A stretch of DNA of 64,000 bases from Oscillospiraceae bacterium. Lineage in GTDB: Bacteria; Bacillota; Clostridia; Oscillospirales; Oscillospiraceae. A program made the position numbers and the translations under genes. The stretch spans positions 61,868 to 125,867 of the forward strand of contig CADARY010000015.1 in NCBI GenBank assembly GCA_902790375.1, read 5' to 3'. This document shows, in pieces, positions 40,438 to 48,414 of the stretch. Below the pieces are notes generated by a model. The model was not told the DNA's origin. It saw only the letters and a program-made list of their open reading frames with translations, and ran no database searches. Every line of letters begins with the position of its first letter. Position 1 is the first letter of the stretch.

Positions 40438-41393
40438 AGCTTTCCTTTCTGCGCCTGTTCTTTTTCGGGGCGGGTATTTCTCTCCCGGAAAACGCCGTCT
40501 GCGTAGCCCTGGATCTCAGGGTCGCGCTCGGCCGCCTCCAGGCGCTGCTCGCACCAGAGGCAGTACTGCGCGTCGCGCTCGATGCCGAGGTAGTGCCGCC
40601 CCAGCTTTTTTGCCGTGACACTGGTCGTGCCGGAGCCGAGGAAGGGATCGAGCACCAGATCGCCCGGATTTGAGCTTGCCAGGATCAGCTTTGCGATCAG
40701 CTTCTCCGGCTTCTGGGTGGGATGGGCCGTGTTCTCCGGCATGGACCAGAAGGGCACCGTGATGTCATCCCAGAAATTGGAGGGGCAGGTGTCCCGGTAA
40801 TTGCCGGTCCCGGTCTCGACCCAGTCCTTGGGCTTTCCGTCCACCCGATAGGGCGCGATGACCCTGCGGCGCAGCTTCACCGCGTCGAGATTAAAGGTAT
40901 AGCCCTCTCCCTTTGTGGCAAACCAGATATCCTCCAGGCTGTTTTTCCAGTTGGCCCCGGCGCCTCTCCCCTTCTCGCGCTGCCAGGTGATGCGGTTTCG
41001 GACCGTAAAGAAGTCCCCCAGCACGCGGCCGATGATGAGGCTCGTCTTCCAGTCGCAGCAGACATAGAGGGAACCGCCCTGCCTCAGAAGCGGTGAGACC
41101 AGCGTCAGCCAGCGGCGGGTATAGGCCTCATATTCCTCGGCGGGCTTTTCGGCAAAGACGCTGCCGTTATAGGATTTCGTGAGATTATAGGGAGGGTCGG
41201 CAATGACCAGATCCGCGCAGGCCCCCGGCAGCAGCGGCAGCACCGCAAAGCTGTCCCCCAGGACCGTCCTGTCGCGCAGCTCCTCGATGCTGTCAAGAGG
41301 CCGCTCGACCGTGACGCAGCGCTCAAGATACGCCCCGCCTGCAGAGAGCGGTGTGTCGATTGTCTTGTTGCGCGGGGCTTTTGCTCCTGGCAT
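40434..41393 (-). CDS. Orphan beta-class DNA methyltransferase (N6-A or N4-C)
   Basis: The protein is 319 aa from the ATG at 41393, chosen for GGAGGGGG just upstream; two longer in-frame starts lack one. Motif IV DPPYNL (66-71) precedes motif I DPFLGSGTT (about 250-258), the beta-class order, with FWDDITVPFWSMPENTAHPTQKP between them. It methylates adenine N6 or cytosine N4 within an unknown site. No restriction endonuclease or specificity gene is adjacent; it is embedded between a kinase gene and a sugar epimerase gene, so it is probably a solitary, CcrM/regulatory-type enzyme. Confidence 0.85.
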   Translation of the reverse strand: MPGAKAPRNKTIDTPLSAGGAYLERCVTVERPLDSIEELRDRTVLGDSFAVLPLLPGACADLVIADPPYNLTKSYNGSVFAEKPAEEYEAYTRRWLTLVSPLLRQGGSLYVCCDWKTSLIIGRVLGDFFTVRNRITWQREKGRGAGANWKNSLEDIWFATKGEGYTFNLDAVKLRRRVIAPYRVDGKPKDWVETGTGNYRDTCPSNFWDDITVPFWSMPENTAHPTQKPEKLIAKLILASSNPGDLVLDPFLGSGTTSVTAKKLGRHYLGIERDAQYCLWCEQRLEAAERDPEIQGYADGVFRERNTRPEKEQAQKGKL

Positions 41394-41415
41394 GCCGTCC
41401 CCCTCCCTCATGGCC

Positions 41416-42345
41416 TCAGCCGTAGATGCCGCCGCCGATAAATTCACGGATCAGCGCGTTGTCCGCCACGTCCTCCTCCGGGATCTGGCCGAAAAGCTGC
41501 AGCGCGGGCAGAACCTTGCGCAGCTCTTCAAAGCGCTCGATCCCCTCCGGCACGGATTTGAAGAGCTCCGTCGCCGTGCGGTTGAAGACCGGCAGCTCAT
41601 AGGCAAAGGAGGTGTCAAAGCGGAAGTTGGCCTGATCCTTATATGGGGATATGTAATTGAGCTCACCCCGGCGGACATTGCCCCACATGCTCATGGTCTC
41701 CAGGGGATCGGAGCCGCGGAACTTGTAGTCGCGCACCATGCGCCGCACCAGACGGAACCAGGTGCGTTTAAACACCACGCGGCCCTGAAATTCCACATCG
41801 CTGCGGGCGGAGATATAGAGCTTGAACGCCTCGGGGTGCACATCGGTGATCATGGTGTTGAGGGCATGGATCCCCTCAAAAACCACCATCTCATCCGGGC
41901 CGAGCTTGATGGACTTGGACGGCTCCTGAATCCGCATGCGGCGGCAGAACTCAAATTTGGGGACATAGATGCGCTCGCCCCTGGCAAGCTCGCTGAAATG
42001 GCGGTTCAGCAGCTCCATGTCCAGGCACAGCGGGGATTCCAGATCCAGCTCCCCTTCCGGGGTGCGGGGCGTGGTGCGGTCCACGGTCTTGAAATAGTCG
42101 TCCATGCCCACATAGTGGGTGTAGACGCCGTGCTTTTCCATCGCCTCGGCGATCTTCATGGAGGTCGTGGTCTTGCCCGAGCCGGAGGGGCCGGACAGCA
42201 GGACAATGGGGCTGTTCTTCTTGTTTGCAAGAATGCGCTCTACCGCCTCTTCCACGCGCCGATCATAGATTGCGTCGCACTCCTGCATAAAAGCCTTGTG
42301 ATCGCTTACGGTTCTGAGATTGATGTCATTGAGCTTGTAGGCCAT
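41416..42345 (-). CDS. Uridine kinase / phosphoribulokinase family nucleoside kinase
   Basis: The protein is 309 aa. P-loop GPSGSGKT (52-59), DDYFKTVDRTTPRTPEGELDLESP with the acceptor-site Asp pair, and VFEGIHALN match the long uridine-kinase-like group found in Firmicutes. The protein is about 100 residues longer than classic Udk (about 210). It starts immediately after the hemZ stop (TGAATG). It likely phosphorylates uridine or another nucleoside or sugar; the true substrate is not known for this subgroup. Confidence 0.75.
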   Translation of the reverse strand: MAYKLNDINLRTVSDHKAFMQECDAIYDRRVEEAVERILANKKNSPIVLLSGPSGSGKTTTSMKIAEAMEKHGVYTHYVGMDDYFKTVDRTTPRTPEGELDLESPLCLDMELLNRHFSELARGERIYVPKFEFCRRMRIQEPSKSIKLGPDEMVVFEGIHALNTMITDVHPEAFKLYISARSDVEFQGRVVFKRTWFRLVRRMVRDYKFRGSDPLETMSMWGNVRRGELNYISPYKDQANFRFDTSFAYELPVFNRTATELFKSVPEGIERFEELRKVLPALQLFGQIPEEDVADNALIREFIGGGIYG

Positions 42346-43830
42346 TCAGTCGTCCTCCTTCGTTTCCGTATAGAAATCCGAAATGCGCTTTTTTTCCGCG
42401 CAGGTTTTTTCGATGCTTTCGATATATTCCAGCGGATACTTGGGCGCCATCAGGCGGATGTTGCGCCCGCCGTCCAGGCGGATGAGCTTCGTCGAGCCGC
42501 CGCCGCCCATGGCGAGAATGCTGCGCAGCTCCTCCATGATGCAGATGTTGTAGAGATTCACGCGCCCGCCCCGCGCCCAGCCGACGTTTTCAAAGCCGCC
42601 GGACATGAACTTCTGTCGGTAGAGATAATAGGGGGAATAGCCCGCCGCTGTCAGAAGCCGGGAAGCGCAGTCCAACATATCCGCAACCTCCCGCGCGCCG
42701 GGGATCGGCGTCTGGTCCAGCGTGATGCGCGAGCCTTTTTTGAGCGACAGGGTGTGTACCGTGATGTTCTCCGCCCCCAGGGCCAGCACCTTTTCAAGCG
42801 TGGCGCGAAAGCCCGCCGCGCTGTCCCCCGGGAGCCCCGCGATCAGGTCCATGTTCACATCAAAGCCGCCGACGCTGCGCGCCTTTTCCAGCGCCGACAC
42901 GATATCCGCCGCCGTGTGCCGCCGCCCGATCAGCTCCAGCACCCGGTCGTCCATGGTCTGGGGGTTGACGCTGATGCGGTCCACGCCGTGCGCGCGCAGA
43001 ACACGCAGCTTCTCCTCTGTGATGGTGTCGGGCCTGCCCGCCTCCATGGTGTACTCCCGCAGGGCGGAGAGATCAAACTGCTCGGAGAGGACAGCGCAGA
43101 GCCTGTCGAGCTGCTCTGCGGAGAGGGTGGTCGGGGTGCCGCCGCCCATGTAGAGGGACACCGGGCGAAGCCCCAGGCGCCTCACCTCCTGCGCCGTGGC
43201 GCTGATCTCCCGCTCCAGCGCCTGCAGGAAGGGGGCGACCAGCTTCATGCTTTTCTCCACTGACTGGCTGACAAAGCTGCAGTAGGCGCAGCGGGTGGGG
43301 CAGAAGGGAATGCCCACGTAAAGGCACACGTCCCTCGCCTCCAGAGAGGTTTCGGCCTTCAGTGTCTCGCGGGTCGTGATGAGGCAGAGGCCGGCGCGCC
43401 CGGCGCTCACGTCATATTCGTCAATAAAGCGGCGCAGGGCCTTCTTCTCGTCAAGGCCCGCACCGATGAGGCCGGCCAGCAGCTTTCCGGGCCGCACCCC
43501 CGTCAGCGCGCCCCAGGGCGGCTTCGGCACGCCTGCCTTCAAGGCCGCGCGGTACATGGCGTTTTTGACAAGGCGCTGGCAGATCCGGTCACGCGCCAGA
43601 GGCTCCAGAAGCGCCTCGTTTTTCACGCGGGCCGCGCCGCGCCAGACCTCTCCGCCCCGGTACCAGGCACAGCCTGCGCTTGTCATCTGCGCGCCCCGGC
43701 TGAGGCGGATCTCCATGCGCTCCCCTGTCGGCCCCGCTGCGGGATATTCGGGCCGCTCCTCCGGAAAAAGGGTAAGAAGCATCTGCTCCACCGCGTATTT
43801 GTAATCATGGCCGTAAAGAAACAGCTTCAT
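42346..43830 (-). CDS. hemZ: Radical SAM coproporphyrinogen III oxidase-like protein HemZ
   Basis: The protein is 494 aa from the ATG at 43830, with GGAG six bases upstream; an ATG 12 bp earlier overlaps that SD. The radical SAM cluster motif CPTRCAYC lies near residue 180, after GIPF. GGGTPT and PQTMDDRVLELIGR are HemN/HemZ family motifs, and the long N-terminal domain of about 170 residues is typical of HemZ. HemZ is annotated in oxygen-independent tetrapyrrole synthesis, but no other heme genes are here, so its reaction is uncertain. Confidence 0.85.
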   Translation of the reverse strand: MKLFLYGHDYKYAVEQMLLTLFPEERPEYPAAGPTGERMEIRLSRGAQMTSAGCAWYRGGEVWRGAARVKNEALLEPLARDRICQRLVKNAMYRAALKAGVPKPPWGALTGVRPGKLLAGLIGAGLDEKKALRRFIDEYDVSAGRAGLCLITTRETLKAETSLEARDVCLYVGIPFCPTRCAYCSFVSQSVEKSMKLVAPFLQALEREISATAQEVRRLGLRPVSLYMGGGTPTTLSAEQLDRLCAVLSEQFDLSALREYTMEAGRPDTITEEKLRVLRAHGVDRISVNPQTMDDRVLELIGRRHTAADIVSALEKARSVGGFDVNMDLIAGLPGDSAAGFRATLEKVLALGAENITVHTLSLKKGSRITLDQTPIPGAREVADMLDCASRLLTAAGYSPYYLYRQKFMSGGFENVGWARGGRVNLYNICIMEELRSILAMGGGGSTKLIRLDGGRNIRLMAPKYPLEYIESIEKTCAEKKRISDFYTETKEDD

Positions 43831-43877
43831 CGTATACTCCATCCGTCCCGCGAAACAGAAATTTTTTTATAAGAATC

Positions 43878-43906
43878 ATTATACCAGACGCCACGGCGCA
43901 TGACAA
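43878..43906 (-). promoter_or_regulatory. Promoter of the hemZ operon
   Basis: TTGTCA (43901-43906), a 17-bp spacer and TATAAT (43878-43883) with TGG before the -10, 47 bp upstream of the hemZ start. Confidence 0.75.
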
Positions 43907-44076
43907 TGGTGAATATACCGTTTGGGAGTAAGGGAGAAATTGGGAGAAAGACCGAAAACCCGCATGAGAGGCCAATATTTGAAAAAATTTTAGTAAAAAA
44001 AGGCTGGTATTTTTCTCCGTTTTGTTGTATTATAGGTTTGCGGGAGTATTGTCTGTATGTAAGTGAGGGTGAATGT

Positions 44077-44565
44077 ATGTACTCAGTCGGCGAAAAAATC
44101 ATCTATGGGGAAAACGGTGTGTGCACCGTTTCCAAGGTCGCGCCGCTGGAATCATCCGGCGCGCCGGACAAGCTGTTCTATCATCTGGAGCCCCTGATCG
44201 GCACGGGTGTATATTTTGCACCGGTGGACTCCGGCGCCTTTATGCGCCCTGTCATCAGCCGCGAGGAGGCGGAGGCGCTGATCGACGCGATTCCCACGAT
44301 CGAGCCCGCCATCTGCCGCGACAACCGCTTTAACCATGTGGACGCCTTTTATAAGGAGCTGTTCCGCCAGCACAGCTGTGAGGCGCTTGTGGCCATTGTC
44401 AAGGGCCTGTATCTGCGCATGAACGAGAAAAAAACCAAGAGCAGCCGCGCAGAGACTACTATGAAGCGCGCGAAGGACATCCTGCACGGGGAGCTCTCCA
44501 TCGCCCTGGAAATGGACGTGAGAGAGGTCGAGTCCTATATCAGCGAGCGCCTTAAGGTCGATTGA
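44077..44565 (+). CDS. CarD-family transcriptional regulator
   Basis: The protein is 162 aa from the ATG at 44077 (GAGGGTG SD); the longer frame upstream is AT-rich and non-protein-like. The N-terminal CarD/TRCF RNA-polymerase-interacting module reads VGEKIIYGENGVCTV, followed by YHLEPL, Y(F)AP and MRPVISREEA. The C-terminal half is helical (EKKTKSSRAETTMKRAKDIL) and would bind promoter DNA. CarD proteins bind RNA polymerase beta and stabilise open complexes. The gene is monocistronic, with its own terminator. Confidence 0.88.
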   Translation: MYSVGEKIIYGENGVCTVSKVAPLESSGAPDKLFYHLEPLIGTGVYFAPVDSGAFMRPVISREEAEALIDAIPTIEPAICRDNRFNHVDAFYKELFRQHSCEALVAIVKGLYLRMNEKKTKSSRAETTMKRAKDILHGELSIALEMDVREVESYISERLKVD

Positions 44566-44585
44566 GACCGCCCACAGCCATGCAG

Positions 44586-44619
44586 AACCCCTGAACCGTT
44601 CTGGTTCGGGGGTACTCTA
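44586..44619 (+). terminator. Terminator of the CarD gene
   Basis: Arms acccctgaacc / ggttcgggggt (one mismatch) with a 5-nt loop, followed by actctattttt. It lies between convergent genes. Confidence 0.7.
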
Positions 44620-44622
44620 TTT

Positions 44623-45516
44623 TTAAAACAGATCCAGGGAGCTGTCCAGATAGATCTCCTCCCGGACCTTGAGCTGGTATTCCGGCTTTGTCAGGTAGTA
44701 GAGCAAAAGCTCCAGAATGACGGCGCTGCCGAGGCTGCGCCCCTCGAGCTTAAACTGCTTAAAGCCTCGCGGCAGGTAGAGCTTCCGGATCTCGTCAATG
44801 CCGATGAAGCCGGGATTTTTCATGGCCTCGGAAAAACGGTAGCCGCGCTCCGCTCCCGGGGCGGTGCAGATATGATCCTCACAGTTCTCGCCGAGGCTTT
44901 TGCGGCTGACGTTTTCATAGCAGGCCCGCCGCTCCGGACAGCCGGGGCGGCAGCACTCGTTGCACAGAAACTCCAGCTTCCGCTTCTGTTCATCAGGCAG
45001 GGCGTCGAGGCCTTCAAAGGCCCGGTTGAGCCTGGTGTCCGGCACCACAAAGCGAAATTCCGGCCGGGACAGCTCCGCCTTAAGCTCCCCGAACCGGGTG
45101 AGCACCTTGGTCGTGGAGGAGACAAAATACAGGCCGGGGTAGCGTTCCCGCAGATAGGAGAGCAGCAGATCGGACGTAAGGATCACGCCGCTTTGGACAG
45201 GGCCGTTCCTCTCAAAGAGGGCGCAGAGGGCGTTGCATTTTTTGTCCCGGAGATGCTCTTCCCGCAGCAGGGAGTTGCTGAAGGTGAGGCGCGCGGAGAG
45301 CCCGTAGGCCCGCGTCAGCTCTGCCGCCTCCTCCGGCAGATCCCTGCCGAAGCCGATGCGCCCGCCGCCCCACAGGCAGTCCGCCGGCGCGCCGTAGAGG
45401 GAGCCGATCTCGCACCAGTCATAGAAGTACTCCCGGTGTTCATAATAGAGCGGCAGAAAGGCTCGGTACAGCTCGCAGAACTCAAAAAGACCCGGCAGAT
45501 GATACGTCGCCTTCAT
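44623..45516 (-). CDS. Cys-cluster protein, possibly U32-like, unknown function
   Basis: The protein is 297 aa. Alternating strands and helices (ARLTFSNSLL, GVILTSDLLLSYLR, LYFVSSTTKVLT, FRFVVPDTRLN) suggest a TIM-barrel-like fold. It has a cluster FLCNECCRPGCPERRACYENV and a later ENCEDHIC, together six or more cysteines that could bind an Fe-S cluster as in U32 peptidase relatives. The resemblance is by eye and not certain. It overlaps the msrA stop by 4 bp and is the last gene of the helicase operon. Confidence 0.55.
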   Translation of the reverse strand: MKATYHLPGLFEFCELYRAFLPLYYEHREYFYDWCEIGSLYGAPADCLWGGGRIGFGRDLPEEAAELTRAYGLSARLTFSNSLLREEHLRDKKCNALCALFERNGPVQSGVILTSDLLLSYLRERYPGLYFVSSTTKVLTRFGELKAELSRPEFRFVVPDTRLNRAFEGLDALPDEQKRKLEFLCNECCRPGCPERRACYENVSRKSLGENCEDHICTAPGAERGYRFSEAMKNPGFIGIDEIRKLYLPRGFKQFKLEGRSLGSAVILELLLYYLTKPEYQLKVREEIYLDSSLDLF

Positions 45517-46022
45517 GCCTCAGTCTGCTTCTCTCTGCTGTTCAGGGTGAAGAAGCCTGCGGGAATATGGCAGTAGCCGCCCGGATTCCTGTCCAGGTAT
45601 TTCTGATGATAGTCCTCCGCCGAAAAGAAGTTTCTGAGCGGCAGCAGCTCTACGGCAAGCTTTGCGCCGGCCTTTTGCTCCTGCACCCGGTAAACGGATT
45701 CGATCTCCGGCAGATCGGCCTGATCGGTATAGTAGATGCCGGTGCGGTACTGGATGCCGCGGTCGCCCCCCTGGCGGTTCACAGACAGCGGATCGATGAC
45801 CAGGAAATAGTACTCCAGGAGCCGGGTCAGCGTGATTCTCTCCGGGTCATAGTCGATGCGCACCGTCTCGGCGTGTCCGCTGTCGCTGCACACATCCTCA
45901 TAGCGCGGTGCGGCGTCCGGCCCGTTGGCATACCCGACCTCGGTATGCAAAACGCCGTCAAACTGGTCCAGGAACTTCTGCATGCCCCAGAAGCAGCCGC
46001 CCGCGAGATAGATCGTCTTCAT
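45513..46022 (-). CDS. msrA: Peptide methionine-(S)-sulfoxide reductase MsrA
   Basis: The protein is 169 aa from the ATG at 46022, preceded by GGGGAGGA; the longer frame upstream is a shadow of the DUF1801 gene. The catalytic motif GGCFWG is at residues 8-13, with GYANG, GHAETVRIDYDP and a resolving-region NPGGYCHI near the C-terminus. It repairs protein Met-S-sulfoxide. Together with the fRMsr gene at 36189 the window encodes two sulfoxide repair enzymes of opposite stereospecificity. Confidence 0.93.
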   Translation of the reverse strand: MKTIYLAGGCFWGMQKFLDQFDGVLHTEVGYANGPDAAPRYEDVCSDSGHAETVRIDYDPERITLTRLLEYYFLVIDPLSVNRQGGDRGIQYRTGIYYTDQADLPEIESVYRVQEQKAGAKLAVELLPLRNFFSAEDYHQKYLDRNPGGYCHIPAGFFTLNSREKQTEA

Positions 46023-46044
46023 GTTTTCGTCCTCCCCTGCCGTA

Positions 46045-46383
46045 TCAGTCGGCGTTGTGCGTCCCGCACCAGGCGGCAATGCGCCCGAGCAGCTCCCGAT
46101 CGACCCTGTCGTAGGGCATCTGGATCGCGCCCTTGCTGTATCGATAGCCCTTCTCGTCCAGCTCCTTCCGGAAGGCCTCCACCGCCTCCGGTCCGGGATA
46201 GATGCCGACATGCCGCTTTTGCGCGGCAAAGTGGATCAGGTTGTGTCCGCGCCGCCAGGTGGGCATCTGCCAGCTTATGCGCTCCTCCGCTTCGCCGACG
46301 GACGCGCGGATCGTGCCGCACACGTCCCGGAGGACGGGCTGCAGCGCCTCTTCCTGCGCGAGAATATAGTCCTCTATCGTCAT
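46045..46383 (-). CDS. DUF1801 / YdhG-like protein
   Basis: The protein is 112 aa from the ATG at 46383 (GAGG six bases upstream). It resembles the small YdhG/DUF1801 family: RISWQMPTWRRGHNLIHFAAQKRHVGIYPG followed by KGAIQMPYD and a short C-terminal helix (quoted in part; key residues are the central Trp and the HFAA-K-H-GxYPG block). Members are sometimes called iron-chaperone-like, but function is not established. It lies 16 bp after the helicase stop and 22 bp before msrA. Confidence 0.75.
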   Translation of the reverse strand: MTIEDYILAQEEALQPVLRDVCGTIRASVGEAEERISWQMPTWRRGHNLIHFAAQKRHVGIYPGPEAVEAFRKELDEKGYRYSKGAIQMPYDRVDRELLGRIAAWCGTHNAD

Positions 46384-46399
46384 GATAAACCTCGTATTC

Positions 46400-48148
46400 C
46401 TACAGCCGCCGCCCGCCCTCGCGGAAGGCTGCGCAGCGCTCGCAGAGATTGAACAGCGAGCCGATGGGCAGCTCCTTCCCGCAGATGCGGCAGCGGCGGA
46501 TATACTGATCCTTGTTCTCCCGCATGAGCTCCGCGATCCGCTCACAGATGATCTGACGCTCGGCGCTGCAATCGTCCTCAATGCCGATCCTGCGCAGGAG
46601 CTGATGGCGGATGTCGTATGCCTTATATTGCAGCTCACAGCTCTGCAGGGTCTCGTCCCCGAACCAGGGCGCGGGGGGCCGCTTGTTTTTCACAATCGCC
46701 TCGGCACAGCGCGACCAATAGATCACCAGCTCCTCTGTGCGTGTATCCACCGGGCAGGTGACAAGGTCGAAGACAAGCTCCCGGTTCTCCGGGGTGATCG
46801 GTTTCCGGAAATGCCGCAGCAGGATCAGCGCATCCTGCATGCTCTCGCGCACAAACTCCCGCGCCCGCGGCATTTTCTCCCAGGCGAGAAGCAGCAGCTC
46901 CAGCGGATAATCCTCGGACAGGACCTCCCGCGGGAAGCCGATGCAGGCCTGCTTGATGGCCCGCACATTTTTGCCGAGCTTTTCCTCGATCAGCTCCGCA
47001 TTGCCGAGGGCCAGCACCTCACCGTATTCGTTGAGGCCATAGCGCCCTGCCCTGCCGCCGATCTGCTTGACCTCTGCCGTGGTGAGCTGCCGAAACTCCT
47101 TCCCGTCGAACTTCTCCGTCTCGGCAAAAACAACGCGCTTGATGGGCAGCGAGATGCCGAGGCCGATCGCATCCGTTGCAACGACGATGTTGTTTTCTCC
47201 GGAGAGGTACTTGCGCACCTCGTTTCGCCTTGCCTCCGGCGGCAGCGCGCCGTAGATGACGCTGGCATGAAAGCCGTGCTTTTCAAGGATCGCCGCCGTG
47301 GAAAGAACGCTCTTGCGGGAAAAGCAGATAATCGCATCGTCGGGCCGAAAGTCCCCGTACCCCTTGCAGCGGCCCGCATAGCGCAGCGGCGCCAGGCGCT
47401 TGTGCCATACGACGTTATAGGGATCGCCGAAGCTTGTGATGAGCTCCTCGATGAAGGGCAGGGCCTCCGGAGCCATGCAGATATGCACCATCTCCGCATC
47501 CACAAGGCAGATGGCTTTGAGCCAGGCGGAGCCGCGGTTTTTATCCGCAATGAGCTGTGCCTCGTCAATGACGGCGGTGCTGTAATGCCTGTTAAAATCG
47601 CACAGCTCAATGGTCGAGGAGACGACCACAGCCCCCTCAACCGGGATCGACTCCTCCCCGGTCAGCATACTGCAGGGAATGCCGGCGTCGTTGAGCTTGT
47701 CGAACATCTCCAGCGCCAGCAGGCGCAGAGGCCCCAGATAGGTCCCCGGCGTGTGGGTTTTCAGATCCTCGATGGCGTCATAGGTTTTGCCGCTGTTGGT
47801 CGGACCGACATGCAGGACGAACATCCGCTGCAGCCTGCGCGCCTTATCCAGATAGGATTCCGGTGAGAAGCCCTCATAGAGCGCCATGATCTCGCCGATC
47901 TGCCGCTCCCGCAGCTCCTTCTCCGCGCGCGCCCTGATCTGCTTCTGGATCTCCGGGTGCTGCACGGCCTCGGCCGCCACCTCCGCCGGCCAGCCCTCCA
48001 TTGTCCACCGGGAGCCCCCGCGCCCGCGGACATGGATGATCTCCGGCTTCGGAAAATGCTCCTGAATGAGTTTTTTCGTGATCCCGTATTTTCTGATGAT
48101 CTGCTGCCGGGTGAGCAGCGCCTCTTTTTTCTTCCTGCTTCTTGCCAT
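46400..48148 (-). CDS. SUV3-like DExH RNA helicase
   Basis: The protein is 582 aa from the ATG at 48148 (GGAAAG SD); an upstream frame runs into the MITE-like repeat and is rejected. An N-terminal region (1-105) reads like a helix-turn-helix or RNA-binding part. Core motifs: Walker A VGPTNSGKT (about 114-121), YLGPLRLLA (Ia), IDEAQ (about 195), ATDAIGLGISLPI (V) and QIGGRAGRYG (VI), which match mitochondrial SUV3 degradasome helicases closely. A C-terminal zinc-ribbon (CRIC...CERC) follows. It probably unwinds RNA during decay. It heads an operon with DUF1801, msrA and the Cys-cluster gene. Confidence 0.85.
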   Translation of the reverse strand: MARSRKKKEALLTRQQIIRKYGITKKLIQEHFPKPEIIHVRGRGGSRWTMEGWPAEVAAEAVQHPEIQKQIRARAEKELRERQIGEIMALYEGFSPESYLDKARRLQRMFVLHVGPTNSGKTYDAIEDLKTHTPGTYLGPLRLLALEMFDKLNDAGIPCSMLTGEESIPVEGAVVVSSTIELCDFNRHYSTAVIDEAQLIADKNRGSAWLKAICLVDAEMVHICMAPEALPFIEELITSFGDPYNVVWHKRLAPLRYAGRCKGYGDFRPDDAIICFSRKSVLSTAAILEKHGFHASVIYGALPPEARRNEVRKYLSGENNIVVATDAIGLGISLPIKRVVFAETEKFDGKEFRQLTTAEVKQIGGRAGRYGLNEYGEVLALGNAELIEEKLGKNVRAIKQACIGFPREVLSEDYPLELLLLAWEKMPRAREFVRESMQDALILLRHFRKPITPENRELVFDLVTCPVDTRTEELVIYWSRCAEAIVKNKRPPAPWFGDETLQSCELQYKAYDIRHQLLRRIGIEDDCSAERQIICERIAELMRENKDQYIRRCRICGKELPIGSLFNLCERCAAFREGGRRL

Positions 48149-48178
48149 AGACCGCTTTCCTTTGGTATTGGTTTTCTT

Positions 48179-48274
48179 TAGGGCAATACCGCATAATTCG
48201 GCAAGAGCAGATCCTGAGAAAATTTGGGTTCTGATAAAGGCACTTTTTCGCAGATGTACTTTGTGTACCTCAAG
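48179..48274 (+). mobile_element. MITE-like repeat, copy 3 (right end missing)
   Basis: Identical to copies 1 and 2 from TA-GGGCAATACCGC to cctcaag, then diverges; no right terminal repeat is found in the next 60 bp. It lies 30 bp upstream of the helicase start and next to the terminator of the exopolysaccharide operon, so it may supply part of the helicase leader. Confidence 0.7.
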
Positions 48275-48321
48275 AATTACAAGCTCATGCAGCCGCTCGT
48301 GTATCCTGCGGTTATCCGCAT

Positions 48322-48354
48322 AAAACGAAACCACCACTTGACGTGGTGGTTTCG
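48322..48354 (-). terminator. Terminator of the exopolysaccharide operon
   Basis: Perfect 12-bp stem (cgaaaccaccac / gtggtggtttcg) with a 5-nt loop, followed on the minus strand by TTTTA. It lies about 60 bp after the BY-kinase stop. Confidence 0.8.
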
Positions 48355-48414
48355 AAGAATGCCTTGCGTTTTTTACGAAGCAATGCCGAAGTCAGAGCTC
48401 AATACTCCGGTGTC

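Noticed and set aside
48275-48320. Right end of MITE copy 3 at ctgcggttatccgc
   Set aside because: Only a weak resemblance to the terminal repeat (GCGGTTATCC against GCGGTGTTGCC) and the intervening bases do not match the other copies.
48149-48337. 63-residue N-terminal extension of the SUV3-like helicase
   Set aside because: It is encoded by the MITE-like repeat; the ATG at 48148 has a proper SD.
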